Assembly: GCA_038316335.1 (NCBI GenBank)
Contig: JBBQAM010000002.1
Span: forward strand, 62,001 to 126,000
Length of the DNA: 64,000 nt
Source: JALHST01 sp038316335
GTDB lineage: Bacteria; Bacteroidota; Bacteroidia; Flavobacteriales; Flavobacteriaceae
Direction of reading: 5' to 3'
Made by a program: the position numbers and the translations under genes. Under the pieces are notes generated by a model that had not been told where the DNA came from, ran no database searches, and was given only the letters and a program-made list of their open reading frames with translations. Positions 42,438 to 51,971 of the stretch are shown here, piece by piece; the stretch's first letter is position 1; each line of letters begins with the position of its first letter.

Positions 42438-44159
42438 TTAAGGGTTACTTTTTTTTCTTCTTTTCCAAAAGTAATCGCCTACAAAATAAGCAGCCAATGC
42501 TATTAGGAAGTATTTAAAATAAGAAACCGGTTGGCCACTTCCATTCACCGTGGTAAATATTCGGTCCCAGCGTGGTTTCCATTTCCAAGGTTTATTTACG
42601 TTCCCCTTGGCATCCTTGAAATTGTCAAAACTCATCCAAATGAAAATCGGGGTGCCTACAATGTGGTTTTCAGGGACATATCCCCAGGCACGACTATCTT
42701 CCGAATGATCCCTATTATCACCCATCATCCAGTAATAATCCTGTTTGAACGTATAGGAATCGACTACCTTACCATTGATACTAATTTGGGTACCCGAAAC
42801 GCTGATGGTGTTATTTTCATAATCGCGGATTATTTTTTTATACATCGGAAGGGTTTTCAATGTGAGCGATACGGTTTTTCCTTCTTGTGGGATGTAAATG
42901 GGACCCATATAATCATAGTTCCACTGATATGACGGATTCTGAGGGAATAAATTCACACCCCTTTGCCCTTTGGGTTCTACAATTCGTACCACAGAATCAA
43001 TTGAGGCATCTGCGCGCAATGCCTTTACCATATCGTCAGTCAAAGGTACCTTTCGCTCACGGCCCGTTTCTTCGGTAAGGGAAAGCCCGCTCTTTCGAAT
43101 CGTCTCGATCGGAATGCCATTTTCATTCGAGTAGATCTCTAATTGACCATCTTCCCTTCTATTAAATCCGTAAATAAATGGATTGATTAAATTGGCCTGT
43201 TGCTGGTTTATCGGGGGTGAAATGTATTTTCTAGTAAAGTCGGTAGCGCCGACTTGGTTCAATAGTTTTGACGATACCCCTTTGTTCGCATATACTATAT
43301 AATCGTATTGGGGCTTCGCACGGTCCGAAAGTTGCAATTGTTTGCCATTGATGAAAACATATCCGGCCCGAACTTCCAAAGAATCCCCGGGAAGTCCTAC
43401 ACAACGCTTCACGTAATTCGATTTTTTGTCGATGGGTTTGTCGACCCCTTTTTCTTTTTTGAAAAATATTCGCACGGTATCTGCCGGCCAACTAAAAACA
43501 ACGATTTCATTGCGTTGTATCTTTTTAAAACCAGGTAGCCGAAAATAAGGTATCTGCGGTTTATTTAGGTAGGACTTCGTGCCTAAAATGGGCAAGGTGT
43601 CGTGTACCATAGGAGCGGCTATAGCCGTCATAGGCGTTCTTGCACCATAATGAAACTTACTTACAAACAATAGATCGCCAATACGAAGGGTACGCTCTAA
43701 AGACCCAGTAGGAATTACATAAGGTTGTATGAAATAGGTATGCACCAAGGTAGCCGCTACAATGGCAAAAACGATTGAGCTTACCCATTCGCCCATGGCG
43801 GTGCTTGGATGTAGGTCCCTATTTTCAATATAGTGTACATCCAAAGCATAATTCACATAATAGATATAGAAGCCCAAGGTGAGGATGACCAACCACGTTT
43901 CAAGAAGACTGTTTCTACCAAAACTCCGAATGGTCTCGACCCAAACCACTGGAAACATAAGTAGGTTGATAATGGGTATAAAGAGTAAGAATACCCACCA
44001 TTTAGGACGGTTGATGATTTTCATTAAAATTATGGCATTATAGACCGGAATAGCGGCTTCCCAAGCTTTTCTTCCTGCTTTTACATATAATTTCCAAGTG
44101 CCCAAAAAATGGATCACTTGTACAATTAGAATAAAAATAATCCAACCTGTCGCGTTCAT
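42438..44159 (-). CDS. lepB: Signal peptidase I (long Bacteroidota form)
   Basis: A 573-aa S26 leader peptidase that removes signal peptides on the outer face of the cytoplasmic membrane. The N-terminal 120 residues form a separate hydrophobic region (four helices). The catalytic Ser153 is in VIPTGSLERTL and the general base Lys251 in SNYVKRCVGLPGDSLEV. The C-terminal box E is MMGDNRDHSEDSRAWGYVPENHIVG. An insert of about 180 residues separates boxes D and E, explaining the length compared with about 324 aa in Escherichia coli. Sits between dapB and wbqC in the conserved parA-parB-DUF5683-dapB-lepB order. Confidence 0.95.
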   Translation of the reverse strand: MNATGWIIFILIVQVIHFLGTWKLYVKAGRKAWEAAIPVYNAIILMKIINRPKWWVFLLFIPIINLLMFPVVWVETIRSFGRNSLLETWLVILTLGFYIYYVNYALDVHYIENRDLHPSTAMGEWVSSIVFAIVAATLVHTYFIQPYVIPTGSLERTLRIGDLLFVSKFHYGARTPMTAIAAPMVHDTLPILGTKSYLNKPQIPYFRLPGFKKIQRNEIVVFSWPADTVRIFFKKEKGVDKPIDKKSNYVKRCVGLPGDSLEVRAGYVFINGKQLQLSDRAKPQYDYIVYANKGVSSKLLNQVGATDFTRKYISPPINQQQANLINPFIYGFNRREDGQLEIYSNENGIPIETIRKSGLSLTEETGRERKVPLTDDMVKALRADASIDSVVRIVEPKGQRGVNLFPQNPSYQWNYDYMGPIYIPQEGKTVSLTLKTLPMYKKIIRDYENNTISVSGTQISINGKVVDSYTFKQDYYWMMGDNRDHSEDSRAWGYVPENHIVGTPIFIWMSFDNFKDAKGNVNKPWKWKPRWDRIFTTVNGSGQPVSYFKYFLIALAAYFVGDYFWKRRKKSNP

Positions 44160-44325
44160 GCCTATGCCTTTTGATGTTGATAAGTTACGATTTCCAAAAT
44201 TGAAGGTTTAATGAAATACCCTATTCAAATCGCGTATTGTTGTCTCAATTAGTGTCCTTATTTTTACGTATTAACAAAAAATTTACAAAGTACTCGTTTA
44301 ATATAGCTCGGTTCGTTGCCCGAAA

Positions 44326-45027
44326 TTAGTCTAGCTGTAGCACATCTTTCATCGTGTACACGCCTTTTTTTCCAACAAGCCATTCTGCCGCGATTACCGC
44401 TCCCAATGCAAACCCTTCCCGATTATGCGCCGTATGTTTTATTTCAATATCGTCTACCGTACTATGATAGACCACAGTATGTGTACCCGGAACGGCATCG
44501 ATTCTTTTAGAAGCAATGGGAATTTCGTCCTGTTGTGCCTGCGCTGATTTCCAAGCGGTATACCGAGAATTTTCAATTATCCCTTCAGCCAATGTAATCG
44601 CCGTACCACTCGGGGCGTCAAGTTTCTGGGTATGATGAATTTCTTCCATTGACACGGTATACTGCTCAAATTTATTTAGTATTTGGGCCAAGTGGCGGTT
44701 TAATTCAAAAAATAGGTTCACTCCTAAACTATAATTCGAAGCATAGATAAAAGCGCCATTCTTTTGATCGCAAATGTCGACCACTTTTTCGTATTCGTCC
44801 AACCAGCCAGTCGTACCAGAAATAACCGGGACCCCATGATCAAAGCAGTTACTAATATTTCGAAAAGCGGCATTCGGCATACTAAAATCTATGGCCACAT
44901 CCATTTTAGAATACGCTATCTCTTTCGTGTCAACATCGATTCTGGCGACAATTTCATGCTTTCTTTGTAGCGCTACATGCTCTATCATTTTCCCCATTTT
45001 CCCATAGCCAAACAATGCAATCCTCAT
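44326..45027 (-). CDS. dapB: 4-hydroxy-tetrahydrodipicolinate reductase
   Basis: This enzyme reduces the dipicolinate precursor in lysine and meso-diaminopimelate synthesis. At 233 aa it is slightly short but complete. Nucleotide-binding GYGKMGKMI lies at residues 7-15, VAIDFSMP near 43-50, SGTTGW near 70, and the catalytic His-Lys region EEIHHTQKLDAPSGTA near residue 128. The start is 3 bp downstream of the DUF5683 stop, and the lepB gene follows 166 bp downstream. Confidence 0.95.
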   Translation of the reverse strand: MRIALFGYGKMGKMIEHVALQRKHEIVARIDVDTKEIAYSKMDVAIDFSMPNAAFRNISNCFDHGVPVISGTTGWLDEYEKVVDICDQKNGAFIYASNYSLGVNLFFELNRHLAQILNKFEQYTVSMEEIHHTQKLDAPSGTAITLAEGIIENSRYTAWKSAQAQQDEIPIASKRIDAVPGTHTVVYHSTVDDIEIKHTAHNREGFALGAVIAAEWLVGKKGVYTMKDVLQLD

Positions 45028-45030
45028 TTT

Positions 45031-45711
45031 TTAGAAATTTATTACAAATGCCATTCCGTAATTCGGTTTATTGGTAATCGGATCTACTTCCAAGAAGGGT
45101 TGTACATCCAGGCCAAGATCCTCATCGACATTGAATTGTTTTAAATGGGCATCTACATTCGCATCCACGACGTTCAAGGCATAGATGATAATGGTTACCA
45201 ATAGTGATAAATCACGATCGCGTTGGTAGCGTTCTTGGCCATCCTGCAAAGCGGTCGTTGGTAAATCTGGCGTAGCCGGTGTAGGCCCGCCGGGATTCCG
45301 GAAATTCCAAAATTCGTCATCATTGAATCCGGCCAATCTACTTTTAAATGCAGATCTGAATCGCACGTATTTATCATCATTGAACAGGTATATCGAAATT
45401 CCGGTACCTAGTGCGGCATAGACGATTGGCACTTTCCAATAGCGTTTATTATAGATTTGTCCTAATCCAGGTAAGATGGCCGAATAAAATGCAGCCTTAC
45501 TGGGAGCTAACGGATTGATGGGTTTTCTCTTTTCTATCAAACTATCCTGCAGTATGATACCCTCTTCGTTCAATGCCGTTTTGACCGAATCGATCTCACT
45601 CGTATCCTTACTTTTTTTTCCTGAAATATTGGTCGAATCCTTTACCCGTTGCCCCAAGGCAAACGTGGTAAAAAGTAAACATAAAATTAAAGGAAATAGG
45701 TTGTTATTCAC
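45031..45711 (-). CDS. DUF5683 exported protein
   Basis: A 226-aa protein with signal peptide MNNNLFPLILCLLFTTFALGQ. A Ser/Lys/Asp-rich linker leads to PSKAAFYSAILPGLGQIYNKRYWKVPIVYAALGTGISIY, the DUF5683 core with two hydrophobic segments. A C-terminal part with conserved ALNVVDANVDAHLKQFNVDEDL follows. Function unknown, but the position between parB and dapB is conserved in the phylum. It overlaps the parB stop by 8 bp. Confidence 0.85.
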   Translation of the reverse strand: MNNNLFPLILCLLFTTFALGQRVKDSTNISGKKSKDTSEIDSVKTALNEEGIILQDSLIEKRKPINPLAPSKAAFYSAILPGLGQIYNKRYWKVPIVYAALGTGISIYLFNDDKYVRFRSAFKSRLAGFNDDEFWNFRNPGGPTPATPDLPTTALQDGQERYQRDRDLSLLVTIIIYALNVVDANVDAHLKQFNVDEDLGLDVQPFLEVDPITNKPNYGMAFVINF

Positions 45712-46606
45712 CTATGATACGTTTTATTATTTGCTTGAATTCGGCGTCGGAACTAAAGGGTATCGTAATTTTGCCTTTGCCTTTCCCAGCTGTTTTAATA
45801 GCTATTTTTACCGATAGATGTTCTGTGAGTTCCTGAAGGCCATTTTTTACAAAATCGGGGACATGCGAAGGTTTTTTTTCACTTTTCTGTCGAAAAACTC
45901 CTGTCTGATATTGCTTGACAGCCTGCTCTGTTTCACGAACCGAAAGATTTTCGCCGACAATTTTTTCATAGAGCTCGATTTGGTCTTCCTTCGCATCCAT
46001 ATTCACCAATGCCCTACCATGGCCCATACTGATAAAACCGTCACGAATCCCAGTTTGTATAATGGGGTCTAATTTTAGCAACCGCATATAATTGGCAATC
46101 GTAGAACGTTTTTTCCCGACCCTATCGCTTAATTTTTCTTGGGTAAGCTCAATTTCATCGATCAAGCGTTGATAGGACAAGGCGATTTCAATGGGGTCAA
46201 GGTCTTGTCGTTGAATATTTTCAACAAGGGCCATTTCCAATGATTCCTGATCATTGGCAATGCGTATATACGAGGGTATGGTTTCCAAGCCAATGAGCTT
46301 AGACGCCCGATACCTTCTTTCCCCCGATACCAATTGATATTTATTGAATTCGATTTTCCGAACCGTAATGGGCTGAATGACACCCAATTCCTTAATGGAG
46401 GAAGCAAGTTCGTTGAGTGCTTCATCATTAAAATTAGTTCGGGGTTGAAACGGATTTACGGCTATGGCGTCAATATCAAGTTCTACGATATTACCGACCA
46501 CTTTATCGGCATTCTTATCGGTTGCCGATTGAATATCGTTGTCCGGATCTTTCAATAGTGCTGATAAACCTCGGCCTAGGGCCTGTTTTCGAGTCGCTTT
46601 CGCCAT
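45704..46606 (-). CDS. parB: Chromosome-partitioning protein ParB
   Basis: A 300-aa CTPase/DNA-binding protein that loads at parS sites and organises the origin region. Motifs: GRGLSALL at residues 12-19, the ParB/Srx domain with NPFQPRTNF near 52 and the CTP-binding GERRYRAS near 95, MALVENIQRQDLDPIEIA near 127, and a helix-turn-helix near residues 155-190 (SDRVGKKRSTIANYMRLLKL). The C-terminal dimerisation helix ends at 300. It follows parA directly, with no spacer. Confidence 0.97.
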   Translation of the reverse strand: MAKATRKQALGRGLSALLKDPDNDIQSATDKNADKVVGNIVELDIDAIAVNPFQPRTNFNDEALNELASSIKELGVIQPITVRKIEFNKYQLVSGERRYRASKLIGLETIPSYIRIANDQESLEMALVENIQRQDLDPIEIALSYQRLIDEIELTQEKLSDRVGKKRSTIANYMRLLKLDPIIQTGIRDGFISMGHGRALVNMDAKEDQIELYEKIVGENLSVRETEQAVKQYQTGVFRQKSEKKPSHVPDFVKNGLQELTEHLSVKIAIKTAGKGKGKITIPFSSDAEFKQIIKRIIGE

Positions 46607-47380
46607 TTAAACCGTTTGCTTATTTTTCTGCACCACTTCGTTTGCCATATTCAAATAATTGGAGGCTCCTTTGCTACTAGCATCGTATTTAATGATACTT
46701 TCCCCATAGCTAGGTGCTTCACTAAGGCGAACGTTTCGTTGGATAATGGTATCGAAGACCATATCTCCAAAATGTTTGCGAACCTCCTCAACTACTTGGT
46801 TTGAGAGACGAAGTCTAGAATCGTACATGGTCAATAACATGCCTTCGATGTCTAAATCAGGATTATGTATTTTTTGGATGCTTTTTATTGTATTCAATAA
46901 TTTCCCAAGGCCTTCTAGCGCAAAATATTCACATTGAATGGGAATTATGACCGAATCTGCCGCAGTGAGGGCATTCAGAGTCAAAAGACCCAACGAAGGA
47001 GCGCAATCTATTAGGATATAGTCATAGACATTTCTGAGATCGGAAATGGCTTTTTTCATCATATATTCCCGTTCCTCCTTATCGACCAACTCAATTTCGA
47101 TGGCCACCAAGTCTATGTGTGAAGGGATAAGATCTACATTGGGAGAAGAGGTATGAATGATGGTTTCAGTCGCTGATCTGGAATGTTCTATCAACTGATA
47201 CGTACCTAGCTCGATACTATCAACATCGATACCTAAGCCCGAGGTGGCATTGGCTTGGGGATCTGCGTCGATCAGCAGAACCTTCTTTTCCAAAACACCC
47301 AATGAGGCTGCCAGATTAACGGTGGTAGTGGTTTTACCAACACCGCCCTTTTGATTTGCAATCGCAATAATCTTGCCCAT
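46607..47380 (-). CDS. parA: Chromosome-partitioning ATPase ParA
   Basis: A 257-aa deviant-Walker ATPase that works with ParB in chromosome segregation. The deviant Walker A is KGGVGKTTT (residues 11-19), the switch region is VLLIDADPQANATSGLG near residue 35-50, and Walker B is DYILIDCAPSLG near 118-129. It is first in the minus-strand run parA-parB-DUF5683-dapB-lepB-wbqC. The 255 bp upstream contain a weak -7-like TATTTTTA at 47401-47408. I could not find a parS site in the window. Confidence 0.97.
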   Translation of the reverse strand: MGKIIAIANQKGGVGKTTTTVNLAASLGVLEKKVLLIDADPQANATSGLGIDVDSIELGTYQLIEHSRSATETIIHTSSPNVDLIPSHIDLVAIEIELVDKEEREYMMKKAISDLRNVYDYILIDCAPSLGLLTLNALTAADSVIIPIQCEYFALEGLGKLLNTIKSIQKIHNPDLDIEGMLLTMYDSRLRLSNQVVEEVRKHFGDMVFDTIIQRNVRLSEAPSYGESIIKYDASSKGASNYLNMANEVVQKNKQTV

Positions 47381-47635
47381 TATCCTAGTAAGTTAAGGGG
47401 TAAAAATACGATTATTTACAATGCTAGGGAAACGATTTTGTTAACACAACGTGAATATCTAAGCATCCTGCTGTTAAAGTGCGTTAAAATTTAAATAGGC
47501 AATGCGCATCCCTAGATGATACTGTTTGATTATTCGACGTGCAGCATATTTTCATTCTCCATACTATGAAACGACTAAAGTTCGTTAAATCCTGAAAGAA
47601 TAGTTTTATTGTATGATAATTGCCTCAAAACGCCT

Positions 47636-47968
47636 TCAATTTTTGGGTTCGGTCTTAATACTATCCTCATATTCGATAAGATATATTTCCTCATCTTTCT
47701 TCTTTAGATAATAATGTTCCCGTGCAAATTTCTCAAGCTCCTTTGGATCTGAAAGTTTTTCGATGATTAACTTGTCCTTGGCGATTTCATCCTTTAAGAA
47801 CTCCTGTTGTTTTTCCAGTGTATTAATCTCCTTTTTCAACTCTAAATGAATGAGCAATGAATTCGTGTCAAAGAAAATCATCCATATTACAAAAACCGTT
47901 AGTACGAGTACATACATGTTGGTAAGTATCCCAAACCATTTTTTCTTTTTGATATCCTTGAAGGCCAT
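47636..47968 (-). CDS. FtsB/DivIC-like septum formation initiator
   Basis: A 110-aa bitopic protein with one transmembrane helix (about residues 16-35, MYVLVLTVFVIWMIFF) and a following coiled coil (residues 40-80, ELKKEINTLEKQQEFLKDEIAKD), then the motif LEKFAREHYYLKKKDEEIYLIE. This is the plan of the FtsB/DivIC family that bridges FtsL and FtsQ in the divisome. It starts 5 bp after the udk stop, a linkage common in Flavobacteriia. Confidence 0.87.
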   Translation of the reverse strand: MAFKDIKKKKWFGILTNMYVLVLTVFVIWMIFFDTNSLLIHLELKKEINTLEKQQEFLKDEIAKDKLIIEKLSDPKELEKFAREHYYLKKKDEEIYLIEYEDSIKTEPKN

Positions 47969-47973
47969 GGCTT

Positions 47974-48582
47974 TTAAACTAATTTTTCGTTGATGATGGT
48001 GCGCACTATATCAACCGCTACCGTATTGTACTTGTTGTTTGGAATAATAATATCGGCAAATTCCTTGGTAGGTTCGATGAACTGATCATGCATCGGTTTT
48101 AAAATGTCTTGGTAGCAATGTAAAGTCTCATCGAGACTCCAACCGCGTTCGTTGATGTCCCTTTTTAATCTTCTTATTAAACGTTCATCTGTATCGGCAT
48201 GTACAAAGATCTTGATATCACATAGTTCACGAATCATCGGATGTGTAAGAATTAGGATGCCTTCGACCAGCAATACTTTGGTAGGGTTCACCCGCACGGT
48301 TTGGGAAGTTCTATTGCATTCCAAAAATGAATATACAGGCTGATCGATAGAGCGTCCCAGCTTTAATTGACCCAAATGGTGAACCAACAAATCAAAATCA
48401 ATTGATTTTGGGTGGTCAAAATTGGTTTTCTTTCGCTCCCCCAAGGTCATCTTTGAGAGGTCATTATAATAAGAATCCTGGGAGATGACACCTACCTCGC
48501 CCATGGGAAGTTCGTCAATGATCTGTTTGACCACCGTAGTTTTTCCACAGCCTGTACCCCCAGCGATACCGATTATAAGCAT
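47974..48582 (-). CDS. udk: Uridine kinase
   Basis: A 202-aa cytoplasmic kinase that phosphorylates uridine and cytidine in pyrimidine salvage. The P-loop is GIAGGTGCGKTT (residues 5-16). The substrate-binding region is SQDSYYNDLSKMTLGERKKTNFDHPKSIDFD, and the lid Arg-rich stretch is DERLIRRLKRDINERGWSLDE. Length is typical. First gene of udk-FtsB-like; a TATTTTTG box lies 16 nt before the ATG on the minus strand. Confidence 0.95.
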   Translation of the reverse strand: MLIIGIAGGTGCGKTTVVKQIIDELPMGEVGVISQDSYYNDLSKMTLGERKKTNFDHPKSIDFDLLVHHLGQLKLGRSIDQPVYSFLECNRTSQTVRVNPTKVLLVEGILILTHPMIRELCDIKIFVHADTDERLIRRLKRDINERGWSLDETLHCYQDILKPMHDQFIEPTKEFADIIIPNNKYNTVAVDIVRTIINEKLV

Positions 48583-48598
48583 ATTCTCTAATTTTAGT

Positions 48599-48606
48599 CA
48601 AAAATA
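48599..48606 (-). promoter_or_regulatory. -7 box (TATTTTTG) of udk
   Basis: On the minus strand TATTTTTG lies 16 nt before the udk ATG at 48582. No -33 element is found at the usual 19-bp spacing. Confidence 0.4.
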
Positions 48607-48676
48607 CAGTTTTAGGAACAAACTTCTATTTAAACAAAATTGAACTTAAACTAACATGCTTTCATTCGGTATTGGT

Positions 48677-48684
48677 TATTTTTG
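48677..48684 (+). promoter_or_regulatory. -7 box (TATTTTTG) 4 nt before the ATG at 48689
   Basis: TATTTTTG-ccgg-ATG. The box lies inside the open frame that starts at 48656, which argues for the second Met (48689) as the real start and for a leaderless mRNA. Confidence 0.5.
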
Positions 48685-48688
48685 CCGG

Positions 48689-49921
48689 ATGAAGCGACCC
48701 AATTCCGTGCTTAATTTTGAATTCGTTGCCCTGATGGCCTCTTTGATGTCTATTGTTGCTTTGGCTATAGACGCCTTGTTGCCGGCCATTTCCGAAATCG
48801 GTATTTCGATCAACAGCCTCGACCCAACTGAAAATCAGATGCTTATCATTATGATTTTTTTAGGCTTGGGAGTAGGACAACTTTTTTTAGGCCCGTTGTC
48901 TGATAATTTTGGAAGAAAACCGATAGTGTATGTCGGATTTGGGATTTTTGCGATAGCCAGTTTGATTTGCATTTTAGCACCCAATCTTGAAATAATGCTC
49001 ATTGGGCGAATATTACAAGGAGTCGGGCTCTCGGCACCAAGAACAGTCACGATATCGATCATACGTGATATGTACAAAGGCGATTATATGGCGAGGATCA
49101 TGTCATTTGTAACTGCTTTCTTCATCCTGGTTCCTGTGGTCGCCCCTGCCATTGGAAAGTTGATTCTAGAGACTATTGGGTGGAGGGCAATATTTTACAT
49201 GCAACTTTTTTTTGGGCTTTTAATCGCAATTTGGTTCTGGAAACGACAGCCCGAAACCCTAAAAATGGCGAATAGAATTCGATTTTCGTCTCATGTGTTC
49301 ACCGATGGCCTTAAAGAATTTATTCGCTATCGGGAGACCATGGCATTCACGATGATCTCGGGTCTTATTACCGGGGCATTTTTGGTATATTTAAGCGCTT
49401 CCCAGCATGTATTCGAGGACCAATACGGCCTCAAGGATACATTTCCTTATATCTTCGCGGGTTTGGCAGTATCAATCGGACTCTCCACTTTTTTAAACGG
49501 CACTTTGGTAATGCGTTTTGGGATGCGTAAACTATCTTTTATGGCTTTGGCAGCTTTTTGTGCCATTGCTGTACTGTATGTTCTTTTGTTCTGGAACTCG
49601 AAGAATCCGAGTGTTTTGGTATTGGTAGGATTCTTGTCCGCCCAGTTTTTTTGCCTCGGATTTATGTGGGGCAATTTTCGATCGATCGCTATGGAGCCAA
49701 TCGGCCATATCGCTGGTATCGGTGCCGCTATCAACGGCTTTGTCTCCACGATTTTATCCATTCCGATCGCTACCTATATAGGTGGTTTCGTTCAGGATTC
49801 GGTTTGGCCCTTATTCGCTGGCCTCTCGGTCTGTGGTCTGCTTTCGTTGGCCATCTTCTTGATGTTCGGAAATCGCATGGCCTTAATCGGCAATGTGCGT
49901 TTCGAAAAGCCGGCAAGGTAA
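48689..49921 (+). CDS. Bcr/CflA-type MFS drug transporter
   Basis: A 12-TM MFS protein of 410 aa. I place the start at 48689 (MKRPNSVLNFEFVALMAS) because this matches the family N-terminus and sits 4 nt after a -7 box; a start at 48656 would add 11 residues. Motif A is seen as GPLSDNFGRKPIVYVG, and motif C-like RILQGVGLSAPRTVTISIIRDMYKG is characteristic of Bcr/CflA multidrug exporters. It is divergent from udk and convergent with acs. Substrate not predictable. Confidence 0.88.
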   Translation: MKRPNSVLNFEFVALMASLMSIVALAIDALLPAISEIGISINSLDPTENQMLIIMIFLGLGVGQLFLGPLSDNFGRKPIVYVGFGIFAIASLICILAPNLEIMLIGRILQGVGLSAPRTVTISIIRDMYKGDYMARIMSFVTAFFILVPVVAPAIGKLILETIGWRAIFYMQLFFGLLIAIWFWKRQPETLKMANRIRFSSHVFTDGLKEFIRYRETMAFTMISGLITGAFLVYLSASQHVFEDQYGLKDTFPYIFAGLAVSIGLSTFLNGTLVMRFGMRKLSFMALAAFCAIAVLYVLLFWNSKNPSVLVLVGFLSAQFFCLGFMWGNFRSIAMEPIGHIAGIGAAINGFVSTILSIPIATYIGGFVQDSVWPLFAGLSVCGLLSLAIFLMFGNRMALIGNVRFEKPAR

Positions 49922-50029
49922 TCAGGGAACAAGGCCGAATCATTACAAAACGAAGCAATCATTAGCGTTATACAACCCTTTAAGCTATTTTCATGGTTCA
50001 AGGTTTGAAAATGACTTTCCAAACGAGCA

Positions 50030-51937
50030 TTAGAGCGAATTATCAAGGATTTCCTTGACAACCTCCGGATTAAGAAGTGTGCTAATGTCGCCTAGATCAT
50101 TTGTGTCTTTCGAAGCAATCTTGCGCAAGATCCTTCGCATAATTTTACCACTTCGTGTTTTTGGCAGTCCGCTAACGAACTGTATTTTGTCTAGCTTGGC
50201 GATGGGCCCGATATGCTCGGTTATTTGTTGGTTGATTTCTTTGCGGAGGTTGTCCCGATCCCGGGTTTCCCCGAATTCCTTCAATATTACAAATCCGTAA
50301 AGTGCATTTCCCTTAATATCGTGTGGAAATCCAACAATGGCAGATTCGGCTACGGCCGGATGTTCGTTAATAGAATCTTCAATGGGAGCCGTTCCCAAAT
50401 TGTGACCGGAAACAATGATCACATCATCGACACGGCCTGTTATTCGATAATAACCGACTGCATCTCGTAATGCCCCGTCTCCCGTGAAGTAATTATTTTT
50501 GTAGGCAGAGAAATAGGTATCCCTATACCGATCGTGGTCTCCCCAAATAGTCCTCGCGATCGAGGGCCATGGAAATTTTATACAAAGTCTTCCCGAGACT
50601 TGATTCCCCTTTAATTCTTCACCTTCTTCATTCATTAATGCGGGTTGCACCCCAATAAAGGGCAAAGTAGCATAGGTCGGTGTAGTTGGCGTTACGTATG
50701 GGATGGGCGAAATCATGATCCCACCGGTCTCGGTCTGCCACCAAGTATCTACAATAGGGCTTTTTCGCTTGCCGATATTGTTGTTATACCAATGCCAGGC
50801 TTCCTCGTTGATAGGTTCCCCGACCGAACCCAGTACTTTTAAGGAAGAAAGATCGTGTTTCTCTACATATTCCAGACTCTCCTTGGCCAAGGCCCTTATG
50901 GCAGTAGGTGCCGTATAAAATTGATTCACCTTGTGTTTTTTGATAATCTCCCAGAAACGGCCATAATCTGGATAGGAGGGAACACCTTCGAACATGAGGG
51001 TGGTTGCTCCATTGGCCAACGGACCATAAACGATATAGGAATGGCCTGTAATCCACCCAATATCGGCTGTACACCAGTAAACATCCTCTTCCCGATATTG
51101 GAATATGTTCTTAAAGGTATAGGCCGTGTAGACCATGTAACCGGCCGTCGTATGCACCATTCCCTTTGGTTTTCCAGTGGAGCCGGAAGTATATAATATA
51201 AATAACGGATCTTCTGCATCCATTACTTCGGCAACACAGTCGGCATATGCTTCATCCAACAAAGGCTGCAACCATAAGTCTCGCCCTTTTTTCATTTTGA
51301 TTTTGCTTCCAGTGCGTTTTGTTACCAAAACAGTTCGCACGCCCGGGCAATCTTCCAGGGCTTTGTCTACAATACCTTTTAGATCGATACTTTTGTTACC
51401 ACGATATGAACCATCTGAGGTCATGACCACTTTGCAATCAGAATCATTGATGCGTGTTGAGAGGGCATTGGCGGAAAATCCCGCAAATACGACCGAGTGA
51501 ACGGCGCCTATACGCGCGCAAGCCAAAACTGCAATGGCCAATTCAGGAATCATGGGGAGATAGATACAGACCCTATCCCCTTTTTTGACACCTTGGTCGA
51601 GGAGCACATTGGCCATTCGGCAAACACGTTCATGTAACTGCCGGTATGTTATGCTTTGGGTTGCCTCATGGGGATCATTGGGCTCAAAGATGATCGCCGT
51701 CTTATCACCGCGTGTAGGGATATGGCGGTCTATACAGTTTTCAGTGATGTTAAGTTTCGCACCTTCGAACCATTTAATTTCGGGCTTTGTAAAATCCCAG
51801 CTCAGCACATTGTTCCATTTTTTTCGCCAAACAAAATGTTCTTCGGCGATTTCCTCCCAAAACGCCTCGGGATTGCGAACCGATTTTCGATATACTTGAA
51901 AGTATTCCTCTAAGTGTTTGATGTGGTAATTGCTCAT
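50030..51937 (-). CDS. acs: Acetyl-CoA synthetase
   Basis: A 635-aa AMP-forming ligase that converts acetate to acetyl-CoA through acetyl-AMP. Motifs: the P-loop YTSGSTGKPKGMVH near residue 250, WWQTETGG near residue 400, and the C-terminal KTRSGKIMRRILR with the regulatory Lys that is acetylated in family members. Length is normal. It follows the symporter gene by 34 bp, so uptake and activation of acetate are encoded together. Confidence 0.97.
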   Translation of the reverse strand: MSNYHIKHLEEYFQVYRKSVRNPEAFWEEIAEEHFVWRKKWNNVLSWDFTKPEIKWFEGAKLNITENCIDRHIPTRGDKTAIIFEPNDPHEATQSITYRQLHERVCRMANVLLDQGVKKGDRVCIYLPMIPELAIAVLACARIGAVHSVVFAGFSANALSTRINDSDCKVVMTSDGSYRGNKSIDLKGIVDKALEDCPGVRTVLVTKRTGSKIKMKKGRDLWLQPLLDEAYADCVAEVMDAEDPLFILYTSGSTGKPKGMVHTTAGYMVYTAYTFKNIFQYREEDVYWCTADIGWITGHSYIVYGPLANGATTLMFEGVPSYPDYGRFWEIIKKHKVNQFYTAPTAIRALAKESLEYVEKHDLSSLKVLGSVGEPINEEAWHWYNNNIGKRKSPIVDTWWQTETGGIMISPIPYVTPTTPTYATLPFIGVQPALMNEEGEELKGNQVSGRLCIKFPWPSIARTIWGDHDRYRDTYFSAYKNNYFTGDGALRDAVGYYRITGRVDDVIIVSGHNLGTAPIEDSINEHPAVAESAIVGFPHDIKGNALYGFVILKEFGETRDRDNLRKEINQQITEHIGPIAKLDKIQFVSGLPKTRSGKIMRRILRKIASKDTNDLGDISTLLNPEVVKEILDNSL

Positions 51938-51971
51938 GGGTACGTACTATCTTCTATAAAATTAAAAAAAA

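Noticed and set aside
47401..47408. TATTTTTA as a parA promoter box
   Set aside because: The last base differs from TAnnTTTG, and no -33 element is present; mentioned only as a weak possibility.
47430..47460. parS-like sequence (GTTAACACAACGTGAA) upstream of parA
   Set aside because: It is not the palindrome GTTTCACGTGAAAC; only one half has any similarity. No other candidate was found.
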